Shown here piece after piece: positions 20,410-32,799 of a stretch of DNA of 64,000 bases. The stretch spans positions 13,038,501 to 13,102,500 of the forward strand of contig JAYKKI010000032.1 of NCBI GenBank assembly GCA_039881145.1, read 5' to 3'. This DNA comes from Druceiella hillmani (taxonomy: Eukaryota; Arthropoda; Insecta; Lepidoptera; Hepialidae). Under the pieces are notes generated by a model. That model made no database searches, was not told the DNA's origin, and was given only the letters and a program-made list of their open reading frames with translations. Position 1 is the stretch's first letter. Each line of letters starts with the position of its first letter. The translations under genes and the position numbers were made by a program.

Positions 20410-21180
20410 TCGTTAGGTTTATTCATTTCCTGTCTTATTATTTATGGTTTATAATTGCTTGTTATTATGTTGTTCCAGATACTCGGCCCTTTAGGTAAAT
20501 CAGAAGGTTGGACACGGGATTTTCAAGAAATAAATAAATGTGATTATCAGAAGAATGAAGCTCCACAAAACCTAAGACTTCGCGGTTTATAGTTTAAGTA
20601 TTAAGTAGTTTGGAAAAAAAAACGCTCTTCAGCACGAGTAGAACTCGTTTTGTGAGTGTTCCGTCCACACTTAGACATATAAAAATGTAAGTGTAACTAG
20701 TATTTTCATTAAACTCTTTACAAATATTAATATTATTTCTCGCCATATAATACGTTACCTATTATATCTTTTAGGGGGGGTGAAAATATTGTGAAATTTT
20801 CAAAAACTATAAAACCTAGTTTTAACAAACCTTTTTTTTCATGATTTTTAGTATAGTAGTTTCTTATGTAAACTAAATGTTTATATGTATGTGCCTTAGT
20901 GTATTCGGAACCTTTGCAGTGCAAGTTCTATTATTACTTAATAGTTTTTTTATCATGAAAAGTTTGAAAATCTAACATAATTTTCTTAATATTCTATATT
21001 TTACCTCATAACCATAATTTACCAATGAACGTTAAGCAAATCGAAGTTCAATATGGTCAACTTTATTTGAACTCTTGATGTGCAGCGAATAAGATACTGC
21101 GTTTTAAATTTTAATGAAAAATGTGAAGTCGGACGGGTGTATTAAAACTCTCAACATGCCGCCAATTCCATTCACTCAAA
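20410..21180. other. AT-rich DNA upstream of the promoter
   Basis: Nothing coding is recognised. The minus frame 20,733-20,924 has background composition and no domain. Confidence 0.45.
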
Positions 21181-21189
21181 ATTCCCCTT

Positions 21190-21335
21190 CAACCCTTACC
21201 AAGCTCCAGTGAGTTTCAAAAAGGGGGTCCGACCGAAAATGTCACGCGAAAAAATGCGATTAGGCGCGCGTGCGCGAGCGCCCGGCCGCGACCGCGACAT
21301 CGCGAACGAGCCAGCTCTACTCACGCTCCTCAGTT
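21190..21335 (+). promoter_or_regulatory. CpG-rich core promoter with arthropod initiator
   Basis: A sharp jump in GC and CpG (GGCGCGCGTGCGCGAGCGCC, GGCCGCGACCGCGACATCGC) stands out from the AT-rich background. It is followed by CTCAGTTG, a match to the arthropod initiator TCAGTY with the A at 21,332. No TATA box is visible at -30, and the downstream DPE position is at best weak. The ATG-free stretch after it ends at a consensus splice donor, which fits a transcription start. Open frames across this block on both strands are composition artefacts. Confidence 0.65.
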
Positions 21336-21509
21336 GTTTCGCGAAGCTTGGCGTGATTGGGTGTGTTTTCGGTTTACGCGCTCGAGTGTTTCGCTTCGAA
21401 GTGAAGAATTTAATTGTGTTTTGGAGTGTTTGCAAAAGATTTTTAATTTGCTATTTGCAAAGCCGTGATTCAGTGCTAGATTCAGTTTTGTGCTCACTTT
21501 TGTTATAAA
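21332..21509 (+). other. Predicted non-coding first exon (5' UTR) of the + strand gene
   Basis: From the initiator A to the donor TATAAA|GTAAGTTG (GT at 21,510). The 178 bases contain no ATG in any frame, which is unusual at this length and fits a leader exon. Composition falls from GC-rich to neutral along it. The first plausible partner downstream on the same strand is the acceptor at 59,080, which would give a 37.6-kb first intron. An unrelated non-coding transcript starting here is the main alternative. Confidence 0.55.
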
Positions 21510-21529
21510 GTAAGTTGTGTGTGCGCGCA

Positions 21530-23750
21530 TGTGCATATATTTATTACTTCGAAACGTAATTTATTTGTAACTTTATTAAGATCTAGTAAGAAAATCGTTA
21601 AATTTTATAGCTTCGTAGCGTTTAGGGGATGGCGTAGGGAGGTTATGGTCGCATAAATTTCAGTGTTATTGTTTAGTGAATTAGGTTCGATAATGTATTG
21701 TATTATTCGCATTAAATACAATTATTACATTGCAAAGTTTTAGAATGTTAAGGTTCTGTAATATTATATTGTTTAAATTGCCAGCGGAAAGAGAAAAAAG
21801 TCACTGGTTTAATCCATAATGAACTGATAGAGTGATGTAGAGTTTTTATGATAGAGTCACATTGTGTTTTTAGTGTAGGTACAGTCAAAAACGGAAATGT
21901 TACTAGTGAAGAATATTTCCTCGTTATTTATATATTTCTAGAGAGCATTTGTAAATTAAAATATATAAAAAAAACTATTTTTGCCTTATTTAATTCGGAG
22001 TATAAGCGTACTTTAAAAAAGGGACAAATGTTAACCCAGGATCTTAAAGATGTTTGATTGGTTTGATCTTTCATTTGTGATTTAATAAATTTTTATTTTA
22101 ATCCTTAAAATCTAATCAAATTAAAAATACATTATTCAAATGTGCTAGAAATAATTAATTTTTTTTATATCCTGAAGACTATGGTGTGTATGACGAGGGG
22201 GTGCATAATTTTAGGGCTGTTGTTATTTTCAATTAAATTACTAAACTAACATTAAGAGGGTTTTGCACACATAGGCATATAAATATTTATCGTACTTCTA
22301 TTAATATTGTTTTTCACCATGTAAATATACCGTCTAACATATTTTTCAATATACATATCGTGCACTTCTCAAAAACTCTGGAGATCGAGAACCATCGTTA
22401 TAGTTTTTGTTAAATTTTAAGTATAACTTTGCTAATGTCGTTTTTTCATAATTTTGGCCTGACAATTACGGAGGTGAGGCCCGGGTTTTCGATTCAAGTT
22501 TTGTGAACATTTTTAGCTACATAAAATTTGGAAAAAGCATTGTTTTGTAATCTTTATAACTCTATACTCGGTTTGTTTCATAATACCCTACACGATAAAT
22601 GAAATGGAAAAAAATTGTTGGGCGCTTTATTTGCTTTATTAAACATGTTTATCAGTCTTTTTGTTTATTACCTATTGAGTTATGTGCGATTTAGTTTCTA
22701 CGTCACGGTTTCTGCGAAAGACGCCTGTGATAGATGGACAGACGGACGAACAACGAATGATCTTCTAAGGGTTCCGTTTTTTGAACAGTGAATGATTCGT
22801 TTCTGGTGAAATACATTTTTCTTTAATTCGGTTCTTCTATCATAGGTCTTGTGATAATGATTAAGAAAGAAAATGTCGGTAATAAAAAAAAATAATTGAA
22901 TTGTTGTATTTTTGTAAAATTTCGCAAGTTGCGAAAAAACGCTAGCCTGTAGTCTATAATTTTGAAGTCAAAGTTGGGTCTGTCGAAAGATGGGTATGTC
23001 GCCATATAATAAAAAATATTTCAATTGAATTTGTTTAATTTATTTTTGGGGAAGTATATGTCTTTATTTCAATTTTATTTTATTTTCACATAATGACAGA
23101 GTACGGGTTCTGCTCACAGCACCTTCATATTTAAATGCTATTTTATGGGTGCCATTACCCAAGAGTTTGAACGGATTTCTATTTTGATCACTACGCTGTC
23201 TGTTCGTCCATCGGAAGCTTCTAAATCTTAAAGGAAATAGTGGAAATTTACACATTTCGACTCAATCAATGTCTTTGATTCTAAACTAAAGTCATGTTTA
23301 GAATATTGTACAGATTAATTGGTGATGCACGAATTTTTTTTCGAATTCCTCTCGAAAATATAAGACCAAAATAATGTGAAACATTTATTACTGAATAATA
23401 ATTTATTTTTTAATTATATTTTATTTTCAACATTCAATATTTTTTTGGAAATTAATGAATAAATTTAATTCTAAGGCTTTTCGAAAATTTTTTTTCGACT
23501 TGATCTTGTGGGGTATTGTTGAAATTGTACCATAATTATTCCGAAATTAAACCTTTTTCATTAATAGATCTATTTCTATTCCGATACTTAGAATTCTTGG
23601 TCTATATTCAAAATATCCTATATTTAAATAATAAATAATCAAATCAGAATTATTTTCAATTGTAGTGGTTTGTAAGTTACGAATAACGCAAATATAATAT
23701 TTTTTCTGCGCATTAATTATAAAAATAAAACATATCACGCTATTTAAATT
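21530..23750. other. AT-rich intronic DNA with faint lepidopteran-type repeat traces
   Basis: Fragments resembling the GGTTCCGT...CTGTCTGT family occur near 22,735-22,780 (GATGGACAGACGGACGAACA, GGGTTCCGTTTTTT) and near 23,100-23,215 (GTACGGGTTCTGCTCACAGC, GTCTGTTCGTCCATCGG). No genes are seen. Confidence 0.5.
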
Positions 23751-23760
23751 AAATAATAAA

Positions 23761-23764
<4 letters not shown>

Positions 23765-23801
<37 letters not shown>
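23765..23801. repeat. (TA)n microsatellite
   Basis: Uninterrupted TA run. A second short one is at 24,042-24,061. Confidence 0.95.
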
Positions 23802-23803
<2 letters not shown>

Positions 23804-24299
23804 TAAATTTTATTTTTAGTTATATTGTTATTTTATATTTTTTTGATAGGGAAAGGAAGCAATTTTTAAGAATATTAATTTTTGTTAAGAAACTGTTTTC
23901 AATAAATTATTTTTAAAGATTAAAAGATTAAAATTTATTAACATTTGGTTCAGGTTTATGGTAATTTTAATACAATAATTATATCTGTTAAAAATTAATT
24001 GCGTCATTACTGACGTTTTGAGTGAATTATTGTTTACACAATATATATATATATATATATTTCTATTTTTTTTTGCTATATGCTTATTCTTGTTATAAAT
24101 GAAGGGAATACAAAAGAACCTAGTGATTCGATCCACTAGTTTAAAATTACTTAACCCTTCAAGCTATCATACATTATATTTTCATGAGAAAAAGTTTTGA
24201 CAAAAAATAATCCATAACAAAACAAAATGATAATAAAAAACCTTTATTTGCGTTTCGTATCTTATCACGGTTAATAACAATCAGCCAAGCGTACAGTAA

Positions 24300-24595
24300 T
24301 AGGCATAAAGTACGGTTCCCTAATTGTCTTCAGCTCTTGAAATTGTGGATGCGTGTTAATCGAAATAATTTTCATTGAAAGTTATAATCAATTGACTTAG
24401 TAGACATTAATTTTTGCAAAGATTTTTCAAACGGTTACAAAATCTTTTAAAATAGGCAAGAGGGACACTTTGCACGACGCTTTTAAATTCCATAATTTAC
24501 AAGAGGTGTTTGAAAATGAAAAATTCGAATCTAATTTAATTTCAAATTATTTATTCGAATGAAGTTGCGAAAAAAAATTCGACCCCGTTATATGT
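24300..24595 (+). repeat. Dispersed repeat family B, copy 1
   Basis: Begins AAAGTACGGTTCCCTAATTG and continues CTTGAAATTGTGGATGCGTG, TTCATTGAAAGTTATAATCA and GACACTTTGCACGACGC. The copy at 48,815-49,090 has the same blocks (TACGGTTCCGTAG, CTTGAAATTGTAGATGTACG, GACATTGCACGTCAC). It looks related to the GGTTCCGT-type lepidopteran repeats. Confidence 0.65.
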
Positions 24596-24650
24596 TAAAA
24601 TTCCCATTTGACAACGTCTTGCCTTAAATGTTGCGTACATAACACTAAAA

Positions 24651-24786
24651 TTGTCGTCACCGTTGTGAGTTGAATTGATCACAAGGTATACGGCCTTTGG
24701 CGGCGCACCACGGGGACCCGGGTTTGATTACCTGCCGCTCATTGAGCGGGGCTGGACTGATGTTCCGGTTGGTTGTAAGAGATTAA
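24651..24786 (+). mobile_element. tRNA-derived SINE, copy 2 (3' truncated)
   Basis: Matches the family through TTGTCGTCACCGTTGTGAG, GGTATACGGCCTTTGGCG, the B-box GGGTTTGATTACC, GAGCGGGGCTGGACTGATGT and GGTTGTAAGAGATTA. It then stops before the AATAAGTCCGC block present in the other copies. Confidence 0.82.
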
Positions 24787-25204
24787 TCAATTGGATGACA
24801 CTATAATGGATATATAAGGATGATATATTTAGAGTTTATTTTGTCCATAAAAATTACACTCTGGTGTAGTGACCCTTCGTTCAGCAACTAAACAGGTGAA
24901 TACAGGGGGAAAGTGGGGAATTATGATATAATTCGGTTCTGAATCCTGATTTTTAAGCGTTTTAGTTTTAATTTTTATTAGGTGCGAGGAACGAAAGACT
25001 TTTCAACAAAACGGAACATGAACTTTTCCATTTTGTAATTAGAAAATAAATTTCATGAGTGAAATGTCTGTTCAGAGCTCCAAGAAATGGTAACCTTGTT
25101 TGTTTACTAGTATAATAAAAGATACGTGATTTCACTGAAATTTTACATATAAATAATATCCATCCAAAATTAAAAGAAAGACTATATATCATTATTTCAA
25201 CAGT

Positions 25205-25560
25205 TACAAGAACTGAACAGGGAATATAAACGCTAAAGAATATAATTTATGCTCGTACACGTAAACTGAATGCACTGCCAAAACCTCAGAAAAACTTTCC
25301 GACGACGTATACTTGTCGTCAATAGGTAAAACACAATACGAGTTTTATGAGTAGTGATAAATAAAAGTATTATTGTTAATCCAAAACTGAGTAGGGAATA
25401 TAAACGCTAAAGAATATAATTTAAGCTCGCATTCGTAAGTTGAATACATTGCCAAAACCATAGGAAAACTTTCCGACGACGTATACTTGTCGTCAATAGG
25501 TAAAACACAATATGAATTTTATGAGTAGTGATAAATAAAATATTATTGTTGAATATCTTA
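25205..25560 (+). repeat. Tandem duplication, unit about 178 bp
   Basis: Two copies, each from AGGGAATATAAACGCTAAAG through TTTCCGACGACGTATACTTG, TCGTCAATAGGTAAAACACA and TTATGAGTAGTGATAAATAA. They differ at scattered positions and are both oriented +. Confidence 0.92.
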
Positions 25561-25729
25561 TTCATGGTAGTTTATTGTGAAAACTTTTTACACAGATAAA
25601 TTGACTGTAGGCAAGTTTGGCTACAATGGATTTGGTCTTAAATTTCCTTTGATTCTGTTTACTTATCATTTATAGTTTAGTCGTCACAAAGGTAATTAAT
25701 TATTCTTGCGTATATTTACTTGGTACCTA

Positions 25730-26150
25730 GATATTTCGACTGGGCGAGTAATTCTGGCGAATGGAGGGTTTGCGTATGTGAAAGAGGTGAAGAGAGAGGG
25801 GAGAAGATCTGTTTAAAATACCTAGCAGTAGAGTGGGCCATAATAATGGTTGTAAGACATATGGCACTGAATGCAATGTAAGATTAAAAGGAAGAATATA
25901 TGAGTTCATTTTACGACTGATCTTTTTATCTAGAAATTTGTGTCATATATGAGTATTTCGAAATGAGTATTTCGACCGGGAATTATGGTGGATGGAGGAT
26001 TTGTGCATATGCAGAGAGAGGGGAGAGGATCTGTTTAAAGTACCATGTCACACCGGCACTGTCAGGAGGTGGTATACATTTTCCTAACACCATACGAGGA
26101 AAGCTACGGGCAGCGTGTAAAAGCCTCCAGTTTTTAGCACCCGTATAAGA
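25730..26150 (+). repeat. Diverged GC-richer duplication
   Basis: Two copies of a block: ATATTTCGACTGGGCGAGTA...GAGAAGATCTGTTTAAAATA at 25.73 kb and GTATTTCGACCGGGAATTAT...GAGAGGATCTGTTTAAAGTA at 25.96 kb. A related piece (CATATGGCATTGAATGCAATGTAAGATT) recurs at 29,155-29,185. The 61-codon frame in the second copy has no known domain. Probably a decayed mobile element of unknown class. Confidence 0.6.
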
Positions 26151-26819
26151 TAATGGAGTCAACTTAACGGGGCCTCGTAAATCGGAAATGTTATATGAGG
26201 AAAGCTGTTAAAATATTTTATGACTTCATTGAACATAAATTTTCCTTTAAGGCTAAAAGTTTAAAAGTAAAGTGCTCTTTTCCATTTATTATGTTTATCC
26301 TCCATTAGATTAAATCTATTTCTTTTGGGAAACTCAAAGATTATGACTTTCACGGAATTAAGGAGACTCTTTTTTATTGAAAGAAGATAAATAATTTATC
26401 ACAATTTCCACAATATGTAAACTCTGATCACACAACATAATTTGTTGCGTCTATATAACAGGATTAAGTGTTCTTAAGAAGAGAAAAAGAAGCTGTGTCA
26501 ATAAAAAAATGTTTTCTCTTTAATATTGTTTAAATTATATTTATAGTACAATTTTGAAATAAACAACGGCCAGAGAAATTAAATATTTGGTACTTTGTAA
26601 TTAAATAACTTTGGGTTATTGACTAATTTTCATCCCATCTCTGTCAAATATATAATTATTATATTCATAATTTATTTTCTTCTTAAAATAAGTAATTAAT
26701 TAACAACACAGTGCCCCGTATTGTTAACTACACTAAGCCATTGGCTTGATAAGTTTTCAATGCCCTCCAGAAAAAAAGTGACTGGCGATATGAAAATCCG
26801 GCGAGACCTTTTTTAAAAC

Positions 26820-27262
26820 TTCTTACTCTTTGAACTTCTTTTTACGGAGATGCTGCTCTAGGGCTCTTAAAGCGCTGTAAGTAGAAAGTGATAGGTCAGG
26901 ACTATAAGGTGAGTCTGGTACCCAATCAAGTTTTTCTAGAATTTCGCGAGTCAGCTTTTTCGTGTGAATTTTTTCATTATGAGAAGCGAAACTGTGAAAG
27001 ATGTCGGTTATTTTTCTTGCATAACACCGGGTGTCTTGCAAAATTATTTTATATAAATGTTGGTCTTGACGGTTTGTTTGTGGTTTGGCAACTTCCAGAA
27101 CATGATGTGGGAATTCTAGAAGACAGACAGTAAAAACTTGCGACGGCGAAGACTGGATATTGGTTAACCTGTATGTACCCAAAACTTCACGTCTTTTGTA
27201 TCCTTTGTAAATTGCTTATCATTGTCGCAGAAAATCCAGGTCTCAGCAGCATTGATGACCGA
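26820..27262 (-). pseudogene. mariner-like transposase, C-terminal half, degraded
   Basis: Minus-strand reading gives NAAETWIFCDND (family: GDEtWi), FWVHTG (W...G), QVFTVCLLEFPHHVLEVAKP (family: wWD..GvvhfE.lp), DQHLYKIILQDTR (Y...L..L), SHNEKIHTKKLTREILEKLD (family: HDNARPH......l..l.w) and VPDSPYSPDLSLSTYSALRA then LEQHLRKKKFK (PPYSPDLAPSDYhLFRsL..fL..k.F). The order and spacing are those of the mariner DDD transposase. Residues at all three catalytic Asp positions appear replaced (GDE to AAE, HDN to SHN, SDY to STY), and a frameshift lies before the long frame. The element is dead, and its terminal repeats were not located. Confidence 0.85.
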
Positions 27263-27264
27263 CC

Positions 27265-29290
27265 GAGTATAAACTTTTGTATGGGGGCTGCCACAGGCAT
27301 TTTCATATGTTGATGCCGACTTTAGGATATGTTCGTTCAGCATATCTAGATAACAGTTTGCTATAACCCATGGTCTATAAACGGCGATTGGTTATATTCA
27401 AGTTCAATTTATTAGAAGATTTTGGATGTTTCTTGAAATAAACTAGGAAAATATAAATAAATATAAAACAGGAAAGAGGATATGGAATAACCCAACATTT
27501 GAAATATAGTCTTGCTGTAAAGAAAATATATTTTCGATTGCGAAAAAATTAAATAATCCATATCGATTATTGAATATTTTATAAGCCTGTTATTATTTTA
27601 TGCCCGTTATCATTTAAACATAATTTGCGTTACTCGTTTTGAATTACAAATGGTGCTTTTGTTTTAAAGTTATGAGACAATAAATAAAAACAAAGGTAAA
27701 AATTGTTTATTCCAATGACAATAAATAAAAACAAAGGTAAAACCTGTTTTATTCCCAATGGGTTTAAAAAGTGTATTATTCATAGAATAGAAACAAAGAC
27801 TTGATATTTTTTTTTATAAAAATAAGAATTTAGAATATAAACCCAGGTGTTAATGACTTGAAAAACATAACGCATTTCAGTTAGGTCCAGAAATAATTCA
27901 CAGACCTACAATATTCTGGAAAATTAGGACGTATACTAAATTATGTAATATATTTACAGAATAGTTATTCCCTAACTATTAATCTATGTTATTCCCTTAC
28001 TATTAATCTTCTGTGTATCAATAAATAAAACGTCTCAGCGGTACATTCGTATTACTCATTAAAAGTATGACGTTCGTGCAAACCATTAAAGTAATGAAAT
28101 ACTTACAGAATTACAAAGGCACACAAAGAAAATAATTCTTAAAGGAAATACGTCCATTTTATTTGTGTTCTAATAAACCAACATATTCCCTGGCATATAT
28201 TTTCCTCTTTTACACGATTGTCCAGTAGATAGTGATGTCATATAACTTTATTTGTTTCATATCGATAACATTTTTGTGGTTAAAACTACCTAAACTGGAT
28301 AGAATTCTAATTTTTTAAAATTTTTTTAGGTTCGGTTTTTCAATCGTAACTTTATATTTGGAGATTTTTCTCCATGTATGATCCATGGAAATTACGTATC
28401 AGCACAGAGCACGGGAATGACAATTGTAATAATATTTCAGTTAATTGTCTTAAAATAATTCATTTATTTCCATATGTATAAGATGCAATGTGATAAAATT
28501 ATTTATAAAGAGTAATGCGATGAAATAATTCATAAATAATAATGTTATTTCAAAAAATATTGCATGTTAAAGTTTCTAAATCATGATAAGTCGCAGTTGC
28601 TTTGAATAATTAGAGATTGAATGAATATCGATTCTATTTTGGCCAATTTTATCGATCAATATCGAGAATTTATGAGAAATATCTTTGAAATTGAAATAGT
28701 AAATTATAAAGACTAAAATATTAATTTATAAAGACCACTGGAATATGCGAAGAAGCATTACTCTTAATGCAACCCAACGTTAGTTGATTATGTCCTATGG
28801 AAAAAATGAAACAAAAATATTTGAATGAAAAATAAGTGTTGTTAATTGTGTGCTATATCATACCATGACTTTTCGGTACAAAACGCGAGACGTACAGAAA
28901 ACGGACTTACTGCCTTTTAGTGTGCACTTCTTCTAATATAAAACCTCTTCAGACTTGGAACGGTACACGAATAATTTTGATCTGCAATTTGAATAAATTT
29001 TACTGTATTACGATAAAACAATTTTAAAAAAAATTACCTACCATTTTTATATTGTATTAATATATCGATCGGTTAGTTGTACTTTCCTATGATAAAAAAT
29101 AAAAGTTTATATTCACATTTTAGCACAGTAGGTCATAGCATTGTTTGTGATACATATGGCATTGAATGCAATGTAAGATTAAGAGGAGAATATATGTGTT
29201 ATTTATAGCTTGTCAAAATTGTTTTCAAATGCATATGATAAAGAATATCGAACGACGGGAAAATATGTCGAGAATAAACATGCAGTGACA
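27265..29290. other. AT-rich intronic DNA with small local duplications
   Basis: Short tandem copies occur near 27,690-27,760 (AATAAATAAAAACAAAGGTA twice) and 27,965-28,010 (TTATTCCCTAACTATTAATC twice, with one change). No gene is seen. Confidence 0.5.
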
Positions 29291-29296
29291 AAAAAA

Positions 29297-29384
29297 TTAT
29301 ATGAACCTGAATAGAAAATATATTTTTCAATTAATCACGATGCTTATAGAACAACTTTTTTTTAATATTCAGGTTCATATAAAA
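29297..29384. repeat. Inverted repeat with perfect 17-bp arms
   Basis: TTATATGAACCTGAATA, about 53 bases of AT-rich middle, then the exact complement TATTCAGGTTCATATAA. It could be a tiny MITE or the paired ends of a decayed transposon. Confidence 0.85.
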
Positions 29385-29509
29385 TAAATTTCTAAATATT
29401 TTCTGATTATTATACCATTTTTATGAAATTTAAACTTTTACTATGAGGTACTATTATCTATCTGTACTATATTAAGCCTTTTATTAATAAAAAATAAGAT
29501 TTATTTTAA

Positions 29510-29800
29510 ATCGATAATGCGTCAAGCAGTGGTCATCCCTACTACACCGCAGGAAGCGACCGGCCGCCTTTATAGCGATCTTCATTAGACCTGTTGCTCG
29601 CTCGCACTCCCTATTGTCGCATAGTCCAGCTACAGAGCTTGCGTCACACGTACTAGAATATGTTTGTAAGGTAGGGCTTATGAGCGTGTGTGAAATACTG
29701 AAACGCTCGTGAAAGTGGATTCTGCGAGTTTTACGAACTGCGTTATTCAGTTTCCTTGGTTTTCCTAGGTTGAAAACTTTTCGGGGCATTGAGGCTAACA
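29510..29800 (-). other. GC-rich island with a TATA-like box on the minus strand
   Basis: Composition rises clearly above background. Minus-strand reading contains GGGAGTGCGAGCGAGCAACA, GATCGCTATAAAGGCGGCCG and GTCGCTTCCTGCGG. CTATAAAGGC followed by GC-rich sequence looks like a TATA-type core promoter. A 105-codon frame on the same strand has no domain that I know and is probably incidental. It could be an internal antisense promoter, a promoter of a mobile element, or a decayed GC-rich repeat. Confidence 0.35.
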
Positions 29801-29809
29801 TTGATATGA

Positions 29810-31750
29810 AAACAAAAACTGAAGAATGTAAATTACCTTAAGAATATCATACGTATTAGTTTTGAACATAGTCTGTGTCGGAATGTATATGGGTAAAGTG
29901 TTTTATTGTATCTCGTTGGTATTATTCAAAACACTTAGGAAGTGGAAGGTGAAAAAACATTTTTATGAACTCAGATATCTTTTATTTTTTTATAGTTCTA
30001 TAACGGAATGAGGTACATTTATAACTTCGTCATACCGTGAAGATATGTTTGCTACAGGCTTTTAGTTTCAGGCCCAAGTAAATAGTTCTACATATAGTCA
30101 TTTATATGACTGCAAAATAAATTGTCTTATCAGGATCCACTAGAAATATAATACATTTACACCCAAGCTCAAACGTTATCCGTCGAAAACTGAATGTAGA
30201 AAAAAAAAAATTTTCTGTACATTTTATATGAATTTACTTTCATAACATACGTTAAAAAGTGTTCACAAATTTCCCAGGGCTGAAAAGAGGGTAAAAGTGT
30301 TTTTAAAAATTTAATGATTCTTTTCCTTAAAACAATAAATTTTAAACGTAATTTTTTTTAGCACTAAAGGGTTTCTCAAAATTCTAAGCGTAGAGTGTTG
30401 AAAAGAAGATTGTTATACTTTTTCCGTAGATTTAAAAACCTCTAATGTCTGCTAATAAGGAACACACATAGGCAAAAATTATATTTTTCCGTATTACTAG
30501 GAAAAATATATCTTTCTGAAACTTTTGGTAATTTTATTGTTTTTATAATATTACATTTATAAATGTTTAATACTTTTATTATTTTTTTTGCGTAGAAGAA
30601 ATGCTAAAATTAGTTTCTAAAATGTCATCATTCCTATGTTGTTTATATCAGTTTAAGCTGACTCCAATAGATAGAGCTGGATGTATGTTAACTCGTGCAA
30701 TTGAGCTATATCTTATCTGTATATTAATAGTTAATGCCAGTATAGTGGCGGACGATAGCTAGGAACTAAATATTATTAAGTTGGTCACGTGTCTCTTAAA
30801 TGAGGGTTAATTTTTATCTACATGCGTTACCTCTGTTCTGGGGTGAAAATGGCTTTTCAATGTTTTTGTTCTATAGTTGGCCACTTCCTATGTTGTGATA
30901 TGGTTAAAAAATACTGACTTTATTATCACGAGTAACTGATCGTATTAGGGATATACGGTAACCTCTTTATGGAAAAAAGGCGCTGTCAAATTCGGGCTGT
31001 AAGTGTTTCTTATTGTAGTTGGGTTTATCTTGTATTGAAATTTGTATTTCTTTTTTGATAATTTTCTTTCAATGTATACATCCCGTCAAATATAAAGTGC
31101 TACCATTTTGATTTTCTTTAAATTTTTTCTTTATTGGTTTGTGAGGTGGAGAAAATTTTGTTTATGTATATTTTTGAGATGTAAATATGTGATATTTTTT
31201 AATTTCCCATTTTATAATATTTTATTAGATATCTCACACAATAGGAATGAAAATGAAAAAAAATGCTGACTGAGTTGATTCGCTAATGTTAAGATATATA
31301 GCTAATGTTAAGGTATATATATATATGGTATGTGTGTTTGAGTGACTCATAAACACTGAGTTGATTCCATAGGTTTCACGTTTTTACAATTTTTTATAAG
31401 GGACGCTAAAAGAAAGATTTAAAATCGTCATAAGTAATATGACATTATAAAAAGATAATATTCATACGTAAAATGATAATGTGTATGAGGTTAACTTGCT
31501 CCAAAGTTTTGTAGGGTATATACTAAAAAAGATATTGTGAAAAATGAAAGTGGGGACTTAGAAAGCAATTCAGGATCACGCCTAAATTAAAGTAAAAGAG
31601 ACTACGTGGGTTCAAAAACTTATTAAATGCTCAATACATAAAATGTGTAAGTTAACTATATCCATTCACTTACGGCGGGGCTTTAACTTTATAATACGTG
31701 TAAAGGAAATATTAAAGCCAGTACATATATACATTGTTCCTTGATGTCTT
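29810..31750. other. AT-rich intronic DNA, nothing recognised
   Basis: No coding frames with domain support and no clear repeats. Confidence 0.5.
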
Positions 31751-31780
31751 CTCCTTATGTGAGCATATTTAACTGGGAAT

Positions 31781-31966
31781 ATGTTCTTCTACGCTTTCGT
31801 AGTCATTCTACGTCGTAGCATCTTCAGATCCGTAGACGACGAGGTATTGTTGTGCTTGGCAGGTGTCATCTGTTATATATTTTTAAATAATTATAATAAC
31901 GGTAAGCCCAGGAAAAGCTATTGGGTGAAGAGTTGGTTAAAAGAAGGACAACCTAAAGTCGTGTGA
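31781..31966 (+). pseudogene. Possible PIF/Harbinger transposase N-terminal fragment
   Basis: The frame contains LCLAGVICYIFLNNYNNGKP then RKSYWVKSWLKEGQPKVV. A short alanine- and hydrophobic-rich helix, a basic stretch and then YWVKSWL match the start of PIF-type transposases (compare KKKSWISEWI in the copy at 5.7 kb). No FRxxL or TLRFLATG block follows and the frame ends soon after, so this would be an isolated end fragment. The match is short, and chance is possible. Confidence 0.4.
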
Positions 31967-32755
31967 ATATCGAATCGAATATTGAGGAAATATTATGTTT
32001 GTTGAGCCGTTGGTTCGAAATCGAATATTAAAGGTTGTAACTATAAAATATGTTTTTAAGTTTCTGTCCCTACTTGGTATTTCCCGATAATGATAATACA
32101 TCGAACATATAAATTTTCAATTATTGTTTAATTTTGGATTGCAAGTATGTAATTTTTTACAATTACTTGTTACACATTTTACAAGAAAATTGCATTTTGA
32201 AAGATTTACCAATTAAATCATTACTTGAAAGCATATTACGAATATTTTCTGTTAACGTGTTTCATTATTTACGAACAGTATATACCTAAGTAAATTAATT
32301 TTTCAAGAAGAGTGTTTATTATATTTTAAATCGTTGTAAAAGTGAATAACGCACATTGATGGTAAATATAATATTTAAGAAATACGTTAGCGGGGGAACA
32401 GTGAAGAAACATAAGAGGATACACATAGCTTGGAAAAAAGAGTAATTTTCGAAGCGTCTCTTGAAAGTGTATGTTGACAAAGAATTTTGAAGGTAATTTT
32501 TTTGCTCAAGTAAAGTGTATATTGCAGACTAGTATTTATGGGAATTTATCAGAATTTATGCCATTCGTTTTATGATATTATGTATACGTCTAAATATTTG
32601 GTTAAAAGTCAGCTGCAATTAAACAAAATAATTAGCGGAATATAAGCCGAAGTCCCTTTAATTGACTATTAAGTAATTTAAACGACTTAAATAATTGAAG
32701 CTAATTAAGCGTACTAGATATGTATATCTTTCGAGAATTTTTATAGGTAGTAGTA

Positions 32756-32793
32756 TTAACTAAGCCAATATTTTATCTAAATATTGGCTTAGT
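32756..32793. repeat. Perfect 16-bp hairpin
   Basis: AACTAAGCCAATATTT, loop TATCT, AAATATTGGCTTAGTT. Isolated in AT-rich DNA, with no flanking element visible. Confidence 0.9.
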
Positions 32794-32799
32794 TTTTAA

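Noticed and set aside
21196..21536. Arg-rich open frames of 68-99 codons on both strands at the promoter
   Set aside because: They overlap on opposite strands and result from local high GC. The + frame starts upstream of the probable transcription start and runs through the splice donor.
26888..27133. 81-codon + strand frame at 26.9 kb
   Set aside because: It is the antisense shadow of the mariner transposase remnant, whose motifs are clear on the minus strand.
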